Below are positions 55,314 through 64,000 of a stretch of DNA of 64,000 nucleotides, piece by piece. The stretch's first letter is position 1. Each line of letters starts with the position of its first letter. A program made the translations under genes and the position numbers. The notes beneath the pieces were generated by a model. The model had not been told where the DNA came from. It made no database searches and saw only the letters and a program-made list of their open reading frames with translations. Source of the stretch: Actinomyces ruminicola (GTDB taxonomy: Bacteria; Actinomycetota; Actinomycetes; Actinomycetales; Actinomycetaceae); contig NZ_FNIM01000007.1 in the NCBI RefSeq assembly GCF_900103885.1, positions 62,001-126,000 on the forward strand. The letters run 5' to 3'.

Positions 55314-57079
55314 GCAACATTCAGGACCAGGAGGTTATGGGCGCCGGTGACGCAGCCGAGGTCCTCCCCGACGGCGTTCCCGCAGACGGGCGCTACGAGG
55401 ATGTCGACGTCGCCATCGTCATGGAATCGACCTACCCCTATCTCAAGGGCGGGGTTTCCGCCGTCGTCCATGACACCATCACCGGCAACCCCGACCTCAC
55501 CTTCGGAATCATTCACATCACCTGGGACCACAACTGCCCGCGCACCGACCTGTACGGCATGCCGGGCAACGTGCGCTGGGTGAAGGTCGTCTACCTGTCC
55601 ATGACCGACCACCCCGAGTTCACCGCCACCCGCCCCTCCGACCTGCGCATGAACCACCGCGAGCGGCTCGTGCTGGCGCACCGGCTGGTCGACGCCCTCC
55701 AGGCGCTGGCCGCAGGCGACGGCGAACCCGTGTGGAGGCTGATCGCGGAGGGCATGGCGGAGTCGACGCGCCGCTACCCCCTGTGGGCGCTGCTCGGCTC
55801 CGCCGAGTTCATGGAGACCTATCGCGACCGCATGCCCACCCTGGGGATGTCGTTGAGCGAGCTGTTCTGGTGCCTGCGCGACTTCTTCTCCCTGGCGTAC
55901 GCCGTGTTGGGACAGACGATGCCCCGGGCGCGCGTGTACCACGCTCACACCACCGGATACGCCTCCTTGCTGGCGGCCAACGCGGCCCGTGAGAATCGCG
56001 GCTCCTTCCTGCTGACCGAGCACAACCTGTACGTGCGCGACACCATCAACACCCTGCTCGGACGGCGCATGGACAAGCCGGTCACCGTCCAGGACTACCG
56101 GACCTTCGACGTCGGCGGTCGCGAGCGCATGTGGATGGCCTGGTGGATTGAAATGGGCCGCCTGTGCTACCCGAAGGCCTACGCCACCACCTATCTGTAT
56201 CCCAACGCCGTAGTCGAGGCGCGGGCGCTGGGCCTGGAGCAGGAAACGGTGCGCGTGATCCCCAACGGGATCGTCATCAACGAGTTCGACGACGTCTACG
56301 CCAAGCGGCAGGCCGCCACTCGCGCCCTGCGCGCGAAGGGCGCCGGCTCCCACGTGTGGCGACTCGTTTACATCGCCAGGGTGGTGCCGATCAAGGGGCT
56401 GCTCGACCTGATCGAGTCCATGCGGATCCTGCGCGAACGCGGCCTGCGCTTCCACCTGGACGTGTGCGGCCCCACCGAGCACATGCCCGAGTACTACCAG
56501 CGCTGCGTGGCCCGAATCGCTGAACTCGGCCTGGAAGACCAAATCACCGTGCGCGGCACCATCGACGTCCGCCGGCACCTGGACGAGTGGGACCTGTTCC
56601 TGCTGCCGTCCTACAACGAGGGCCTGCCCGTGGTGTCGCTGGAGACCATGGGGGCGGGCATCCCCACCGTGTCCACCGACGTCGGCGCGCTGCGCCTCGT
56701 CGTCGTCGACGACATTACCGCTGCCGACGGGAGCGTTCTGGACCCGAGCGGATTCATCATCTCCCCGGGAGACCCGGCGCTGATGGCGGACCGGGTCCAG
56801 CAGGTCGTGAGCGATATGGACCTGTTCGAGCACATGAGCCGGTCCGCCCGGGCCCGCGCCGAGGCCGCCTTCAACCTGATCCAGGTCAATGCTGCCTACC
56901 ACGAGCTGTACCTGGAGGGCGGAGTCGGCCGCCCCGCCGTGAGCCCCTCCGGCAACCGGCGCCAGGCGGGTGAGGCCCCGCCGCTCCCGCGTTCCGGCAG
57001 GGCCCGTCACCGGGCTCCGAGGCGATCTCCGTTCGCCGCCCGCGGCCGCGCGCTCAGGGACCGGCTGACGTTCCGGTGA
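55307..57079 (+). CDS. pelF: GT4 glycosyltransferase, PelF family
   Basis: A 590-aa protein. VAIVMESTYPYLKGGVSAVV is the PelF N-terminal signature. It continues with ITWDHNCPRTDLYG, LLTEHNLYVRD, VIPNGIVINEF and VYIARVVPIKGLLDLIESMR, and ends the GT-B fold with the E-x7-E motif in YNEGLPVVSLETMGAGIPTV. PelF uses UDP-sugars to build the Pel polymer in the cytoplasm. It overlaps the PelG-like gene by 7 nt and the next gene by 4 nt. The last 60 residues are basic and Pro/Arg-rich. Confidence 0.9.
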   Translation: MVSNIQDQEVMGAGDAAEVLPDGVPADGRYEDVDVAIVMESTYPYLKGGVSAVVHDTITGNPDLTFGIIHITWDHNCPRTDLYGMPGNVRWVKVVYLSMTDHPEFTATRPSDLRMNHRERLVLAHRLVDALQALAAGDGEPVWRLIAEGMAESTRRYPLWALLGSAEFMETYRDRMPTLGMSLSELFWCLRDFFSLAYAVLGQTMPRARVYHAHTTGYASLLAANAARENRGSFLLTEHNLYVRDTINTLLGRRMDKPVTVQDYRTFDVGGRERMWMAWWIEMGRLCYPKAYATTYLYPNAVVEARALGLEQETVRVIPNGIVINEFDDVYAKRQAATRALRAKGAGSHVWRLVYIARVVPIKGLLDLIESMRILRERGLRFHLDVCGPTEHMPEYYQRCVARIAELGLEDQITVRGTIDVRRHLDEWDLFLLPSYNEGLPVVSLETMGAGIPTVSTDVGALRLVVVDDITAADGSVLDPSGFIISPGDPALMADRVQQVVSDMDLFEHMSRSARARAEAAFNLIQVNAAYHELYLEGGVGRPAVSPSGNRRQAGEAPPLPRSGRARHRAPRRSPFAARGRALRDRLTFR

Positions 57080-58200
57080 CGGCCACGGCAGCGGGAGTCG
57101 GCGCCTGGATCCGCTATGGCGGGCCGCTGCAGGACGGCGAGATCGAGTGGGCGGCGCGCCACTACCGCACCGCCGTCCTGCAGCCGTGGGAGACCGAGGC
57201 GGCCGCCCGTCTGAAGGACGCCCGCCCCGACATGACCGTGCTGGCATACCGCTGCCTGTCATCGGTGCGGGACTTTGAGCCGCCCGAACGCCGCGCCTCA
57301 GGGGTCGGCTGGCGGGAGGCCCGGGCGCGCGGCTGGATCGCGTGCCGCGCCGGCGAGCCGGTGGAGTGGTCCTCCTACTCGGGGCACTTCCAGGCCCGCG
57401 TGTGGGATGCCGACTACCGTTCTACCTGGGCCCAGCGGGTTGCCGAGTCGGTCGAGGGCACCGCTTTTGACGGGGTGATGGCGGACAACGACGTCTTTGA
57501 GGACTACTACGGTCTGGACCTGCCCGCCATTGCCGCCACCGATCCGCGCGCCCCGGCCGATGCCGCGGGGCTTCGCACGGCCCTCGGCGCTCTGGTTGAG
57601 GGTGCGGGGCAGGCACTGGCCGACCGCGGCCGCCTGCTGGTCCCCAATATCGCCGAGGCGAGGCGTGAGCCCGGCCGCTGGAAGCGCCACGCGGCGTGGG
57701 GCGGTGGCTTCGATGAGTGCTGGCTGGGCTGGGGCGACGCTGCCATGTTCGACGCGAATACGGCGGCCGCCCAGGCATCCCAACTGCACGGCCCGGGGTT
57801 GGGGCTGCTGCGCACTCCGTCTGGGGGACGCGGATCGGACTACGACGGCTCCCGCCGGGGGGTGTACGGGTTGGCGATGTTCTGGATCATCGGGGGCGGA
57901 GACCCGCACCTGTCCTACACGGCCACCGGTCATGACGACTACTCGCGCACGCCTTGGTTCCCCGCCATGGACGCCGACCTCGGCCGACCGCGCGGGCCGG
58001 TGCGCAAATCCGGGCGGGTGTGGCGGCGCCGCTTCGAGGGCGGCGTCGCGGCGGCCATTCCCGACGGGGCGGTCGGCGGCACGGTGACCCTGCCCGAGGG
58101 GGCGGTGCGGCCGGGCCCGCAGGGGCGTCCCGATGGCGAGCCGTTGCCACGCCGCCTACGGCTGCGCCCCCACGAGGGCGTCGTCGCCCTGACCCCCTGA
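57076..58200 (+). CDS. GHL15-like putative glycoside hydrolase
   Basis: A 374-aa protein without a signal peptide. WIRYGGPLQDGEIEWAARHY, MTVLAYRCLSSVRDFEPPER, FDGVMADNDVFEDYYG (the likely catalytic Asp region) and the later YGLAMFWIIGGGDPHLSYTA fit the GHL15 TIM-barrel family. Coupled to pelF (GTGA overlap), it may trim or recycle the polymer, as PelA hydrolases do. A cytoplasmic location is odd for that. The repeat array begins 5 bp after its stop. Confidence 0.75.
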   Translation: MTATAAGVGAWIRYGGPLQDGEIEWAARHYRTAVLQPWETEAAARLKDARPDMTVLAYRCLSSVRDFEPPERRASGVGWREARARGWIACRAGEPVEWSSYSGHFQARVWDADYRSTWAQRVAESVEGTAFDGVMADNDVFEDYYGLDLPAIAATDPRAPADAAGLRTALGALVEGAGQALADRGRLLVPNIAEARREPGRWKRHAAWGGGFDECWLGWGDAAMFDANTAAAQASQLHGPGLGLLRTPSGGRGSDYDGSRRGVYGLAMFWIIGGGDPHLSYTATGHDDYSRTPWFPAMDADLGRPRGPVRKSGRVWRRRFEGGVAAAIPDGAVGGTVTLPEGAVRPGPQGRPDGEPLPRRLRLRPHEGVVALTP

Positions 58201-58205
58201 CCTCG

Positions 58206-58338
58206 CGAGATCGGTAGTAGTTACGTGCCGAGATCGGTTGAAGTTACGTGCCGAGATCGGTAGTAGTGACGTGCCGAGATCGGTTGAAGTGACGTGCCGA
58301 GATCGGTAGTAGTTACGTGCCGAGATCGGTTGAAGTAA
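58206..58338 (+). repeat. Tandem array of six 23-bp GAGATCGGTAG repeats
   Basis: Units start at 58206, 58229, 58252, 58275, 58298 and 58321 with no spacers. They alternate CGAGATCGGTAGTAGT and CGAGATCGGTTGAAGT, each ending in TACGTGC or GACGTGC; the sixth is partial. It is the largest cluster of the repeat family in the window. Confidence 0.8.
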
Positions 58339-58734
58339 CCGGCTCTTCGTGTTTGAGGGCGTGCCAAGCGCCGGGTTCTGTGGTGGCTGGTTCATCTGGT
58401 GCCTGTGGGTGTGCAGGTTGGCGTGGAGGGGCTTGGCGTAGACGGGCTTGCTGCTGCAGCGCCTCCGCCGCACCGGTTTGAGCCGCATTCCCCTGTTTGG
58501 ACAGTCTGAAGGCGCCTTCCATGCGGTCCAAACCGGCGTAGGTGATCCAACCGGGGTAGGTGTCCCGAGCCGGGCCGAGGCGGAGCGCGCGGTCGCCTTG
58601 CGACTAGGGCATGCCGCCGGACTGGGACATCCATCCAAACCCGCAGGCCCTGCGCATCCGGGAACCTGACGAACCAGTGAAGGCGCCCCCCAACACCACC
58701 AGGCGCTACACCAAGAGACCTGGCCCCTGCCGCA
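58339..58734. other. Non-coding stretch between oppositely oriented repeat clusters
   Basis: About 400 bp, no supported gene on either strand. A short internal repeat (TCCAAACCGGCGTAGGTGA and ATCCAACCGGGGTAGGTG) is present near 58530-58560. It is framed by the direct array and the inverted pair of the 23-bp repeat. Confidence 0.45.
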
Positions 58735-58780
58735 GCACGTGAGTTCTACCGAGTTCGGCACGTGACTTCTACCGATCTCG
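58735..58780 (-). repeat. Two inverted copies of the 23-bp GAGATCGGTAG repeat
   Basis: GCACGTGAGTTCTACCGAG and GCACGTGACTTCTACCGAT begin two head-to-tail units on the minus strand. They face the six-unit array, so the intervening DNA is flanked by inverted repeats. Confidence 0.7.
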
Positions 58781-58975
58781 GTGGGAGGGAGGGGCGGAGG
58801 GGGTGGGCTGGGACGAGGGTCCCGGAGCTCCGGACCACCCCCGGATTTGTCCTTACAAATACCTGTTTTCTGGCGGCACGGCGCTTGAAAGTGGCGTTAG
58901 GACTGAAGTCACATTAGAGTGTGCGCTGTCAATGCGCGCGGGCGCACAGCTCACCAGAACCAGAGAGAGGCGAAG

Positions 58976-61681
58976 ATGCCCAAGTACGTATACCGCTTCA
59001 GCGAGGGAGACAAGGACCAGAAGGACCTCCTGGGCGGTAAAGGGGCCAACCTCGCCGAGATGACCCGACTCGGCCTGCCGGTGCCGCCCGGCTTCACCAT
59101 CACCACCGACGCGTGCCGCGCCTACCTGCGTGACGGCGTCGTCCCCGACGAGCTCGCCGTGCAGGTGACCACCGCCCTGCGGCAGGTGGAGGAGGAGCTC
59201 GGCCGCCAGCTGGGCGACGCCGAGGACCCGCTGCTCGTCTCCGTGCGCTCGGGCGCCAAGTTCTCGATGCCCGGCATGATGGAGACGGTCCTGAACATCG
59301 GCCTGAACGATGCCTCAGTGCAGGGCCTGGCCGCCGCCTCCGGCGACGAGCGCTTCGCCTGGGACTCCTACCGTCGCCTGATCCAGATGTTCGGCAAGAC
59401 CGTACTCGACGTCGACGGCGATCACTTCTCCGACGCCCTGGACGCCAAGAAGGCCGAGCGCGGGGTCAAGCTCGACTACGAGCTGGACGTGGACGCGCTG
59501 AAGGAACTGGTCGAGGAGTACAAGGCGATCGTCGCCGCCCACGCCGGCATCGACTTCCCCCAGGACCCGCGCGCCCAGCTGGACATGGCCACCGAGGCCG
59601 TCTTCCGCTCCTGGAACACCGAGCGCGCCCACATCTACCGGCGCCGCGAGAAGATCCCGCACGACCTGGGCACCGCCGTCAACGTGTGCACCATGGTGTT
59701 CGGCAACATGGGGGAGACCTCCGGCACCGGCGTGTGCTTCACCCGCGACCCCTCCACCGGCCGCTCCGGCGTGTACGGCGACTACCTGGTCAACGCCCAG
59801 GGGGAGGACGTCGTCGCCGGCATCCGCAACACCCTGTCCCTGGCCGACCTCGAGCGCCTGGACCAGACCAGCTACGACGAGCTGCGCGCCGCCATGCGCC
59901 GCCTGGAGACCCACTACCGGGACCTGTGCGACATCGAGTTCACCATCGAGCGCGGCAAGCTCTGGCTGCTGCAGACCCGCGTCGGCAAGCGCACCGCCGC
60001 GGCCGCCTTCCGCGTGGCCACCCAGCTGGTGGACGAGAAGCTGATCACCATGGACGAGGCCCTCACCCGCGTCACCGGGGACCAGCTCAACCAGCTGATG
60101 TTCCCGCAGTTCGGGGACGACTCCGGCCGGGACCTGATCACCCGCGCCATGCCCGCCTCACCGGGCGCCGCCGTCGGTCACATCGCCTTCGACAACGCCG
60201 AGGCCATCGCCCGTGCCGAGGCCGGCGAGTCCGTCATCCTGGTGCGCCGCGAGACCAACCCCGACGACCTGCCCGGCATGGTCGCCGCCGTCGGCGTGCT
60301 CACCGCCCGTGGTGGGAAGACCTCCCATGCCGCCGTCGTCGCCCGCGGCATGGGCAAGACCTGCGTATGCGGTGCCGAGGCCCTCGAGGTCGACGCCGCC
60401 TCCCGCACCGTGCGCGTGGCCGGTCGGGAGGCGCCGCTGACCAGCGACGACGTCATCGCCATCGACGGAACCACCGGCGAGGTGTTCCTCGGGGAGGTGG
60501 CCGTGGTCGACTCCCCGGTGATGACTTACCTGCGCCGCGGCCTGCAGGCCGCCCTCGACGCCGCCGGCGACGACGACTCCCGCGAACTGGTCACCAGCGT
60601 GGACCGCATCATGAGCCGTGCCGACGAGGTGCGCCGCCTGCAGGTGCGCGCCAACGCCGACACCCCCGACGACGCCCGCCACGCCATCCACCGCGGCGCC
60701 CAGGGCGTGGGCCTGTGCCGCACCGAGCACATGTTCCTCGGCGAGCGCAAGCAGTACGTGCAGAACCTCATCCTCGCCGCCGACGACGCCGAGCGTGAGG
60801 CCGCCCTGGCGGCCCTGCTGCCGCTGCAGAAGGGCGACTTCGTGCAGATGCTTCAGACGATGGACGGCAAGCCCATGACGGTGCGCCTGATCGACCCGCC
60901 CCTGCACGAGTTCCTGCCCGACCTGACCGAGCTGAGCGTGAAGGTCGCCGTCGCGGGCGAGCGTGGCACCCTGGACCCGGCGGACGAGCAGCTGCTGAGC
61001 GTGGTGCGCCGCAACCACGAGGCCAACCCGATGCTCGGTCTGCGCGGCGTGCGGTTGCTGCTGACCATGCCCGGCCTGATCGAGTTGCAGGTGCGGGCCA
61101 TCGCCGAGGCCGCCGTCGAGCGGCTCAAGGTGGGCGGCGACCCCCGGCCGGAGGTGATGATCCCGCTGATCGGCTCCGTGCGGGAGTTGCAGCTGGCGCG
61201 GGAGCGCGCCGAGGCGGTGCTGGCGGAGGTCTCCGCCGAGTCCGGCTTCGAGCTTGACTTCCCGATCGGCTGCATGATCGAGCTGCCGCGCGCGGCCGTC
61301 ACCTCCGCGCACATCGCCGAGGAGGCGGACTTCTTCTCCTTCGGCACCAACGACCTGACCCAGACCACCTGGGGCTTCTCCCGCGACGACGTGGAGGCAT
61401 CCTTCGTGGGCCGCTACATCGAGGCGGGCATCTTCGGCACCTCACCGTTCGAGTCCATCGATGTGGACGGCGTGGGAGGCATGGTGCGGCTGGGCGTCGA
61501 CGGCGGCCGGTCGACCAAGCCGGGCATGAAGATGGGCGTGTGTGGCGAGCACGGCGGCGACCCCGACTCCATCGCCTTCTTCCACCGGGCCGGCCTGGAC
61601 TACGTGTCCTGCTCGCCCTTCCGCGTCCCGGTGGCGCGCCTGGAGGCCGGCCGGGCCGCGGTGCTGGCGCCGACGGAGTGA
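58976..61681 (+). CDS. ppdK: Pyruvate, phosphate dikinase
   Basis: A 901-aa protein. The N-terminal nucleotide-binding domain has LLGGKGANLAEMTRLGLPVP and SVRSGAKFSMPGMMETVLNI. The phospho-His swivel domain is LTARGGKTSHAAVVARGMGK. The PEP-binding barrel shows GLCRTEHMF, ANPMLGLRGVRLLLTMPGL and SFGTNDLTQTTWGFSRDD, and ends with KMGVCGEHGGDPDSIAF. Length and motifs are those of the AMP-forming PPDK, which interconverts pyruvate and PEP. GAGAGG lies 6 nt before the ATG. A 21-bp hairpin follows. Confidence 0.96.
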   Translation: MPKYVYRFSEGDKDQKDLLGGKGANLAEMTRLGLPVPPGFTITTDACRAYLRDGVVPDELAVQVTTALRQVEEELGRQLGDAEDPLLVSVRSGAKFSMPGMMETVLNIGLNDASVQGLAAASGDERFAWDSYRRLIQMFGKTVLDVDGDHFSDALDAKKAERGVKLDYELDVDALKELVEEYKAIVAAHAGIDFPQDPRAQLDMATEAVFRSWNTERAHIYRRREKIPHDLGTAVNVCTMVFGNMGETSGTGVCFTRDPSTGRSGVYGDYLVNAQGEDVVAGIRNTLSLADLERLDQTSYDELRAAMRRLETHYRDLCDIEFTIERGKLWLLQTRVGKRTAAAAFRVATQLVDEKLITMDEALTRVTGDQLNQLMFPQFGDDSGRDLITRAMPASPGAAVGHIAFDNAEAIARAEAGESVILVRRETNPDDLPGMVAAVGVLTARGGKTSHAAVVARGMGKTCVCGAEALEVDAASRTVRVAGREAPLTSDDVIAIDGTTGEVFLGEVAVVDSPVMTYLRRGLQAALDAAGDDDSRELVTSVDRIMSRADEVRRLQVRANADTPDDARHAIHRGAQGVGLCRTEHMFLGERKQYVQNLILAADDAEREAALAALLPLQKGDFVQMLQTMDGKPMTVRLIDPPLHEFLPDLTELSVKVAVAGERGTLDPADEQLLSVVRRNHEANPMLGLRGVRLLLTMPGLIELQVRAIAEAAVERLKVGGDPRPEVMIPLIGSVRELQLARERAEAVLAEVSAESGFELDFPIGCMIELPRAAVTSAHIAEEADFFSFGTNDLTQTTWGFSRDDVEASFVGRYIEAGIFGTSPFESIDVDGVGGMVRLGVDGGRSTKPGMKMGVCGEHGGDPDSIAFFHRAGLDYVSCSPFRVPVARLEAGRAAVLAPTE

Positions 61682-61769
61682 TACCGGCGGGGTACTGCTC
61701 GGCCGGTGCGCCGGCGGTGCGCCCCGCCGGGCGTCGTCTGCTGCGAGCCTTTGCGTCCTGAGCCGAGCC

Positions 61770-61814
61770 TTTGCACCCTGGTGTACGGGGAATCCCCGTA
61801 CACCAGGGTGCAAA
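61770..61814. terminator. 21-bp perfect hairpin between ppdK and a convergent gene
   Basis: Arms at 61770-61790 and 61794-61814 are exact complements with a 3-nt loop; the arm starts TTTGCACCCTGGTGTACGG. The stem ends in T/A runs, so it can act as a terminator for both convergent genes. It is followed by AAAACGTC, as is the hairpin at 33834. Confidence 0.7.
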
Positions 61815-61853
61815 ACGTCGTAGTAGGAGGCATTCGCTCACGCTACGGGCCGT

Positions 61854-62414
61854 TCAGACCAGCCGCGGCCGACGGAACTTGTCCCAGTTCTGGATCAACA
61901 GTGAGGCCGAGACCACGCTCATGACAATCGGGACCATGTTGCTGCCGGGGTCTGCCAGCAGCAGCCGCTGTGGGGCGGTGAGCAGGTCGGCTGCGAGCAC
62001 GGCGGCCAGGGCCACGTTCGCCATGACGGCGCCGGGGCCCACCCGCCACCGCAGCAGTGAGCCGAAGTAACCGCAGTCGGTCCTGATGCCGCGTGCGAGT
62101 ACGCCGGCCGATGCGCCGGCCAGAGCCAGCAACAGGATTGCGGCGATGGTTTCGGTGATGGGAAGGCGTCCGCCCAGCATCAGGCAGCCGGCGAAGAACA
62201 TCTCGACCGCGGGTAGCGCCACCGCCACATTCCGGGCGGAACGCTCGGGCACTATGCGGTAGCCGACAACATCCGCAACCTGTTGATCGCGCGGTGCGGC
62301 GAGCTTGGCATAGGCGCTCACAGCCAACAGCAGGCCGATCAGGATCCGACCCGCTGCAAGCGTCAGGGCAACAGTGGAGAGCAAGGGACTCACGCTCCTT
62401 TTGCGGTCCGTCAT
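61854..62414 (-). CDS. DoxX/MauE-like four-helix membrane protein
   Basis: A 186-aa protein. Four to five membrane helices (AAGRILIGLLLAVSAYAKLA, ARNVAVALPAVEMFFAGCLM, then IAAILLLALAGASAGVLARG) with TDCGYFGSLLRWRVGPGAVM in between. The R-x-x-x-G-x-x-x-x-x-S-x-x-x-K and C-G-Y-F-G motifs are those of the MauE/DoxX-like (methylamine utilisation) family. The Cys may take part in redox transfer. No thioredoxin-like partner gene is adjacent. Confidence 0.78.
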   Translation of the reverse strand: MTDRKRSVSPLLSTVALTLAAGRILIGLLLAVSAYAKLAAPRDQQVADVVGYRIVPERSARNVAVALPAVEMFFAGCLMLGGRLPITETIAAILLLALAGASAGVLARGIRTDCGYFGSLLRWRVGPGAVMANVALAAVLAADLLTAPQRLLLADPGSNMVPIVMSVVSASLLIQNWDKFRRPRLV

Positions 62415-62709
62415 GCTCGTGCGCCGAGTAGTCGTACGCGAAGAGAAGTTGTGACGGTGGTCATAGGGTAGGCGTGGCTCGGGCGCAGGTCAATGGTCCG
62501 ATGAGACTCGTCTCGGGTGCCCGCGAAAGTAGCGGATCGTGGTGGGCATGGGGAGCAGACTGTCGGCTCTTCCGGTTTGTTGGGGGTGTGGTGTCCGGTG
62601 TGCGTGTGTGGGTCGAGTGCTGCTCTGCTCATCTGCGGGCACGCCTGCGGGCGGAGGTCGTCGCTGCCGCACGTCCCGGAAAAGTGATGCTCCTATGGTT
62701 GTCAAGTGG

Positions 62710-62838
62710 TTAGGGGTGGGTGTTGAGCCATTGGCGGTAGTTGTTGGTCAGGGTGGTGTCGTGGTGGAGTCCGCGTTCTAGTCGGCTGATTAGGGGTGGG
62801 TGGGTGCCCGGGTGGTTGGCGGCTTGGGTCAGGGTCAG
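62710..62838 (-). pseudogene. 3' relic of an HTH-containing gene, cut by the IS3 element
   Basis: The minus strand reads LTLTQAANHPGTHPPLISRL, then ERGLHHDTTLTNNYRQWLNT and HP before a TAA stop. This is an XRE-like HTH tail that resembles C-termini of some actinobacterial transposases. It is open exactly to the IS3 left end at 62839, so the insertion removed the 5' part. Confidence 0.5.
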
Positions 62839-62893
62839 TGAACTGCACCGGGTTTGATGGAGGCAGTGAACGCACGGAAGGATCACTGCCGGG

Positions 62894-63185
62894 AGTGCTC
62901 AGAGGAAGTATCCCGAGGAGCTGCGGGAGCGGGCCACCAGGATGGCTGTGGAGGCCCGCCGGGACCCCGAGCGGTCCAAGGGGGCGATCCGCAGGATCGC
63001 CGAGGAGCTGGGCGTCCACCCCGAGGCGCTGCGCACCTGGGTCAAGAAGGCCGAGATCGACGCAGGCGCCAGGCCCGGGACCACCACATCCGATGCCGAG
63101 CGGATCAGGCGGCTGGAGAAGGAAGTACGCGAGCTGCGGCGGGCGAACGCCATCTTGAGGAGCGCGTCGGCTTTCTTCGCGGCCG
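62894..63185 (+). pseudogene. IS3-family transposase OrfA, damaged
   Basis: The frame reads SAQRKYPEELRERATRMAVE, RIAEELGVHPEALRTWVKKA and SDAERIRRLEKEVRELRRAN, ending FFAA: an IS3 OrfA with HTH and leucine-zipper-like helix. No start codon precedes the conserved N-terminus: GGG stands where ATG is expected, with an in-frame TGA at 62867. The first ATG is 62942. Sequence after FFAA departs from the usual short OrfA end, suggesting a small deletion. Confidence 0.75.
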
Positions 63186-64000
63186 GTGCCCGCACCGCCC
63201 GTCCCGCTGATCTGCGAGTACATCGACTCCCACACAGGGAGGAGTTCGGGGCCTGTGCCGATCTGCCAGGCGCTGGCCAGCGCCGATGTCAAGATCGCCC
63301 CGAGCACCACTTGCGCAGCCAGGACCCGGCCCCCCAGTGCCAGGGGGGTGCGCGACCAGGCTCTGAAGGCCGAAATCAGCAGAGTTCATGAGAAGGACTA
63401 CTGCGTGCTGGGAGCCCGCAAGATGCACGCCATGCTGAACCGGCCTGAGGCCTCTGCCCAGCACGGGCTGGGGCATGCGGGGCCGCTGTACCGTGGAGCG
63501 TCTGATGCGGGACATGGGCCTGCACGGTATTCGCCGCGCCAAGTCACCGCGTACCACGCGCAGCGCTCCTAAGGAGCAGTGCCCCGCAGACCTGGTCAAG
63601 AGGCACTTCAGCGCGTTCAGGCCCAACGAGCTGTGGGTCGCTGACATCACCTACGTACGAACCATGAGCGGCTGGGTGTATGTGGCTTTCGTCACTGACG
63701 TGTACTCCCGTCGGATCGTCGGGTGGCAGACGTCAACGAGCTTGTACACCGATCTGGCGCTGGACGCCTTGAAGATGGGTATCTGGCAGCGCCAGCGCGA
63801 AGGCGCTGACCTGAAGGGGCTGATTCATCACTCCGACCGGGGTGTCCAGTACCGGGCAATCCGCTACGGGCAGGCCCCCTCCGACTGTGATGCGGTGGCC
63901 TCGGTGGGCTCCAAGGGCGATTCCTACGACAACGCTCTGGCCGAGGCCCTGAACTCCCTGTACAAAGCAGAGCTCATCCGCAACCACAAGTATTTGGATG
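63186..64000 (+). pseudogene. IS3-family transposase OrfB (rve integrase), frameshifted and cut by window edge
   Basis: The first segment reads LICEYIDSHTGRSSGPVPIC and EKDYCVLGARKMHAMLNRPE. Between about 63440 and 63475 the frame changes, and the rest reads CTVERLMRDMGLHGIRRAKS, ELWVADITYVRTMSGWVYVA, LIHHSDRGVQYRAIR and DSYDNALAEALNSLYKAELI. The D-D-E triad is present in the second segment, but the frameshift prevents a full-length product unless it is bypassed. Confidence 0.8.

Larger units (their letters stand above)
62839..64000 (+). mobile_element. Degenerate IS3-family insertion sequence, right part outside the window
   Basis: The probable left inverted end begins TGAACTGCACCGGGTTTG. 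OrfA and OrfB of an IS3-type transposase follow, both damaged. The window ends inside OrfB, so the right end is not visible. Confidence 0.75.

Noticed and set aside
58206-58338. CRISPR array
   Set aside because: The repeats are directly abutting with no spacers, and no cas genes are present.

Overview
The window is chromosomal DNA of a GC-rich actinobacterium, most likely an Actinomyces or a close relative in the Actinomycetaceae. This is inferred from strong G/C third-position codon bias, GTG starts, leaderless-looking starts, a GlnR-type orphan regulator, a DUF2516 protein, a HAIR-like heat-shock operator before clpC, and an NrdR-like box before an anaerobic ribonucleotide reductase. No rRNA, tRNA or CRISPR array was found.

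Positions 1-20,300 form a dense defence and toxin-antitoxin island. From the left it holds a helicase gene cut by the window edge (minus strand), a YefM/RelE-type pair, a decayed ImmA/IrrE peptidase and a DinJ/YafQ-type pair. Next comes an AT-richer three-gene operon encoding a ThsB-like TIR protein, a caspase-family protease and a RyR-domain-like small protein; it resembles type IV Thoeris with an extra gene. A minus-strand pair follows, a 1605-aa N6-adenine methylase and a SNF2-type helicase that look like the DrmMI/DrmD core of class 1 DISARM. Then come an unlisted 46-aa reading frame, an excisionase-like HTH protein, an unrecognised 567-aa PH-domain-like protein, and a translationally coupled hipB-hipA-gmrSD operon. 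A 138-bp MITE-like element closes the island.

Positions 20,700-50,900 are mostly core or niche-adaptation genes: a hexapeptide acyltransferase; nrdD and nrdG with a RelE-like and an RHH gene lodged between them; an ABC exporter divergent from a NarL-type two-component system; a padR-ABC-FtsX operon; a GT2/GtrA glycosyltransferase with a phosphodiester glycosidase-like exoprotein; an MFS exporter; glnR; a nitrobindin-ygfZ pair; a second ABC exporter; a DUF2516-dtd-PPTase operon; an Old-Yellow-Enzyme-type reductase; and a macrodomain hydrolase.

Positions 51,000-64,000 carry clpC, a short Pel-like exopolysaccharide cluster (PelG-like, PelF, GHL15-like hydrolase), ppdK, a DoxX/MauE-like membrane protein, and a degenerate IS3-family element that interrupts an HTH-coding relic and runs off the right edge. 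A 23-bp repeat (core CGAGATCGGTAGAAGTTACGTGC) recurs at four sites just after gene ends, and several long perfect hairpins sit between convergent genes.
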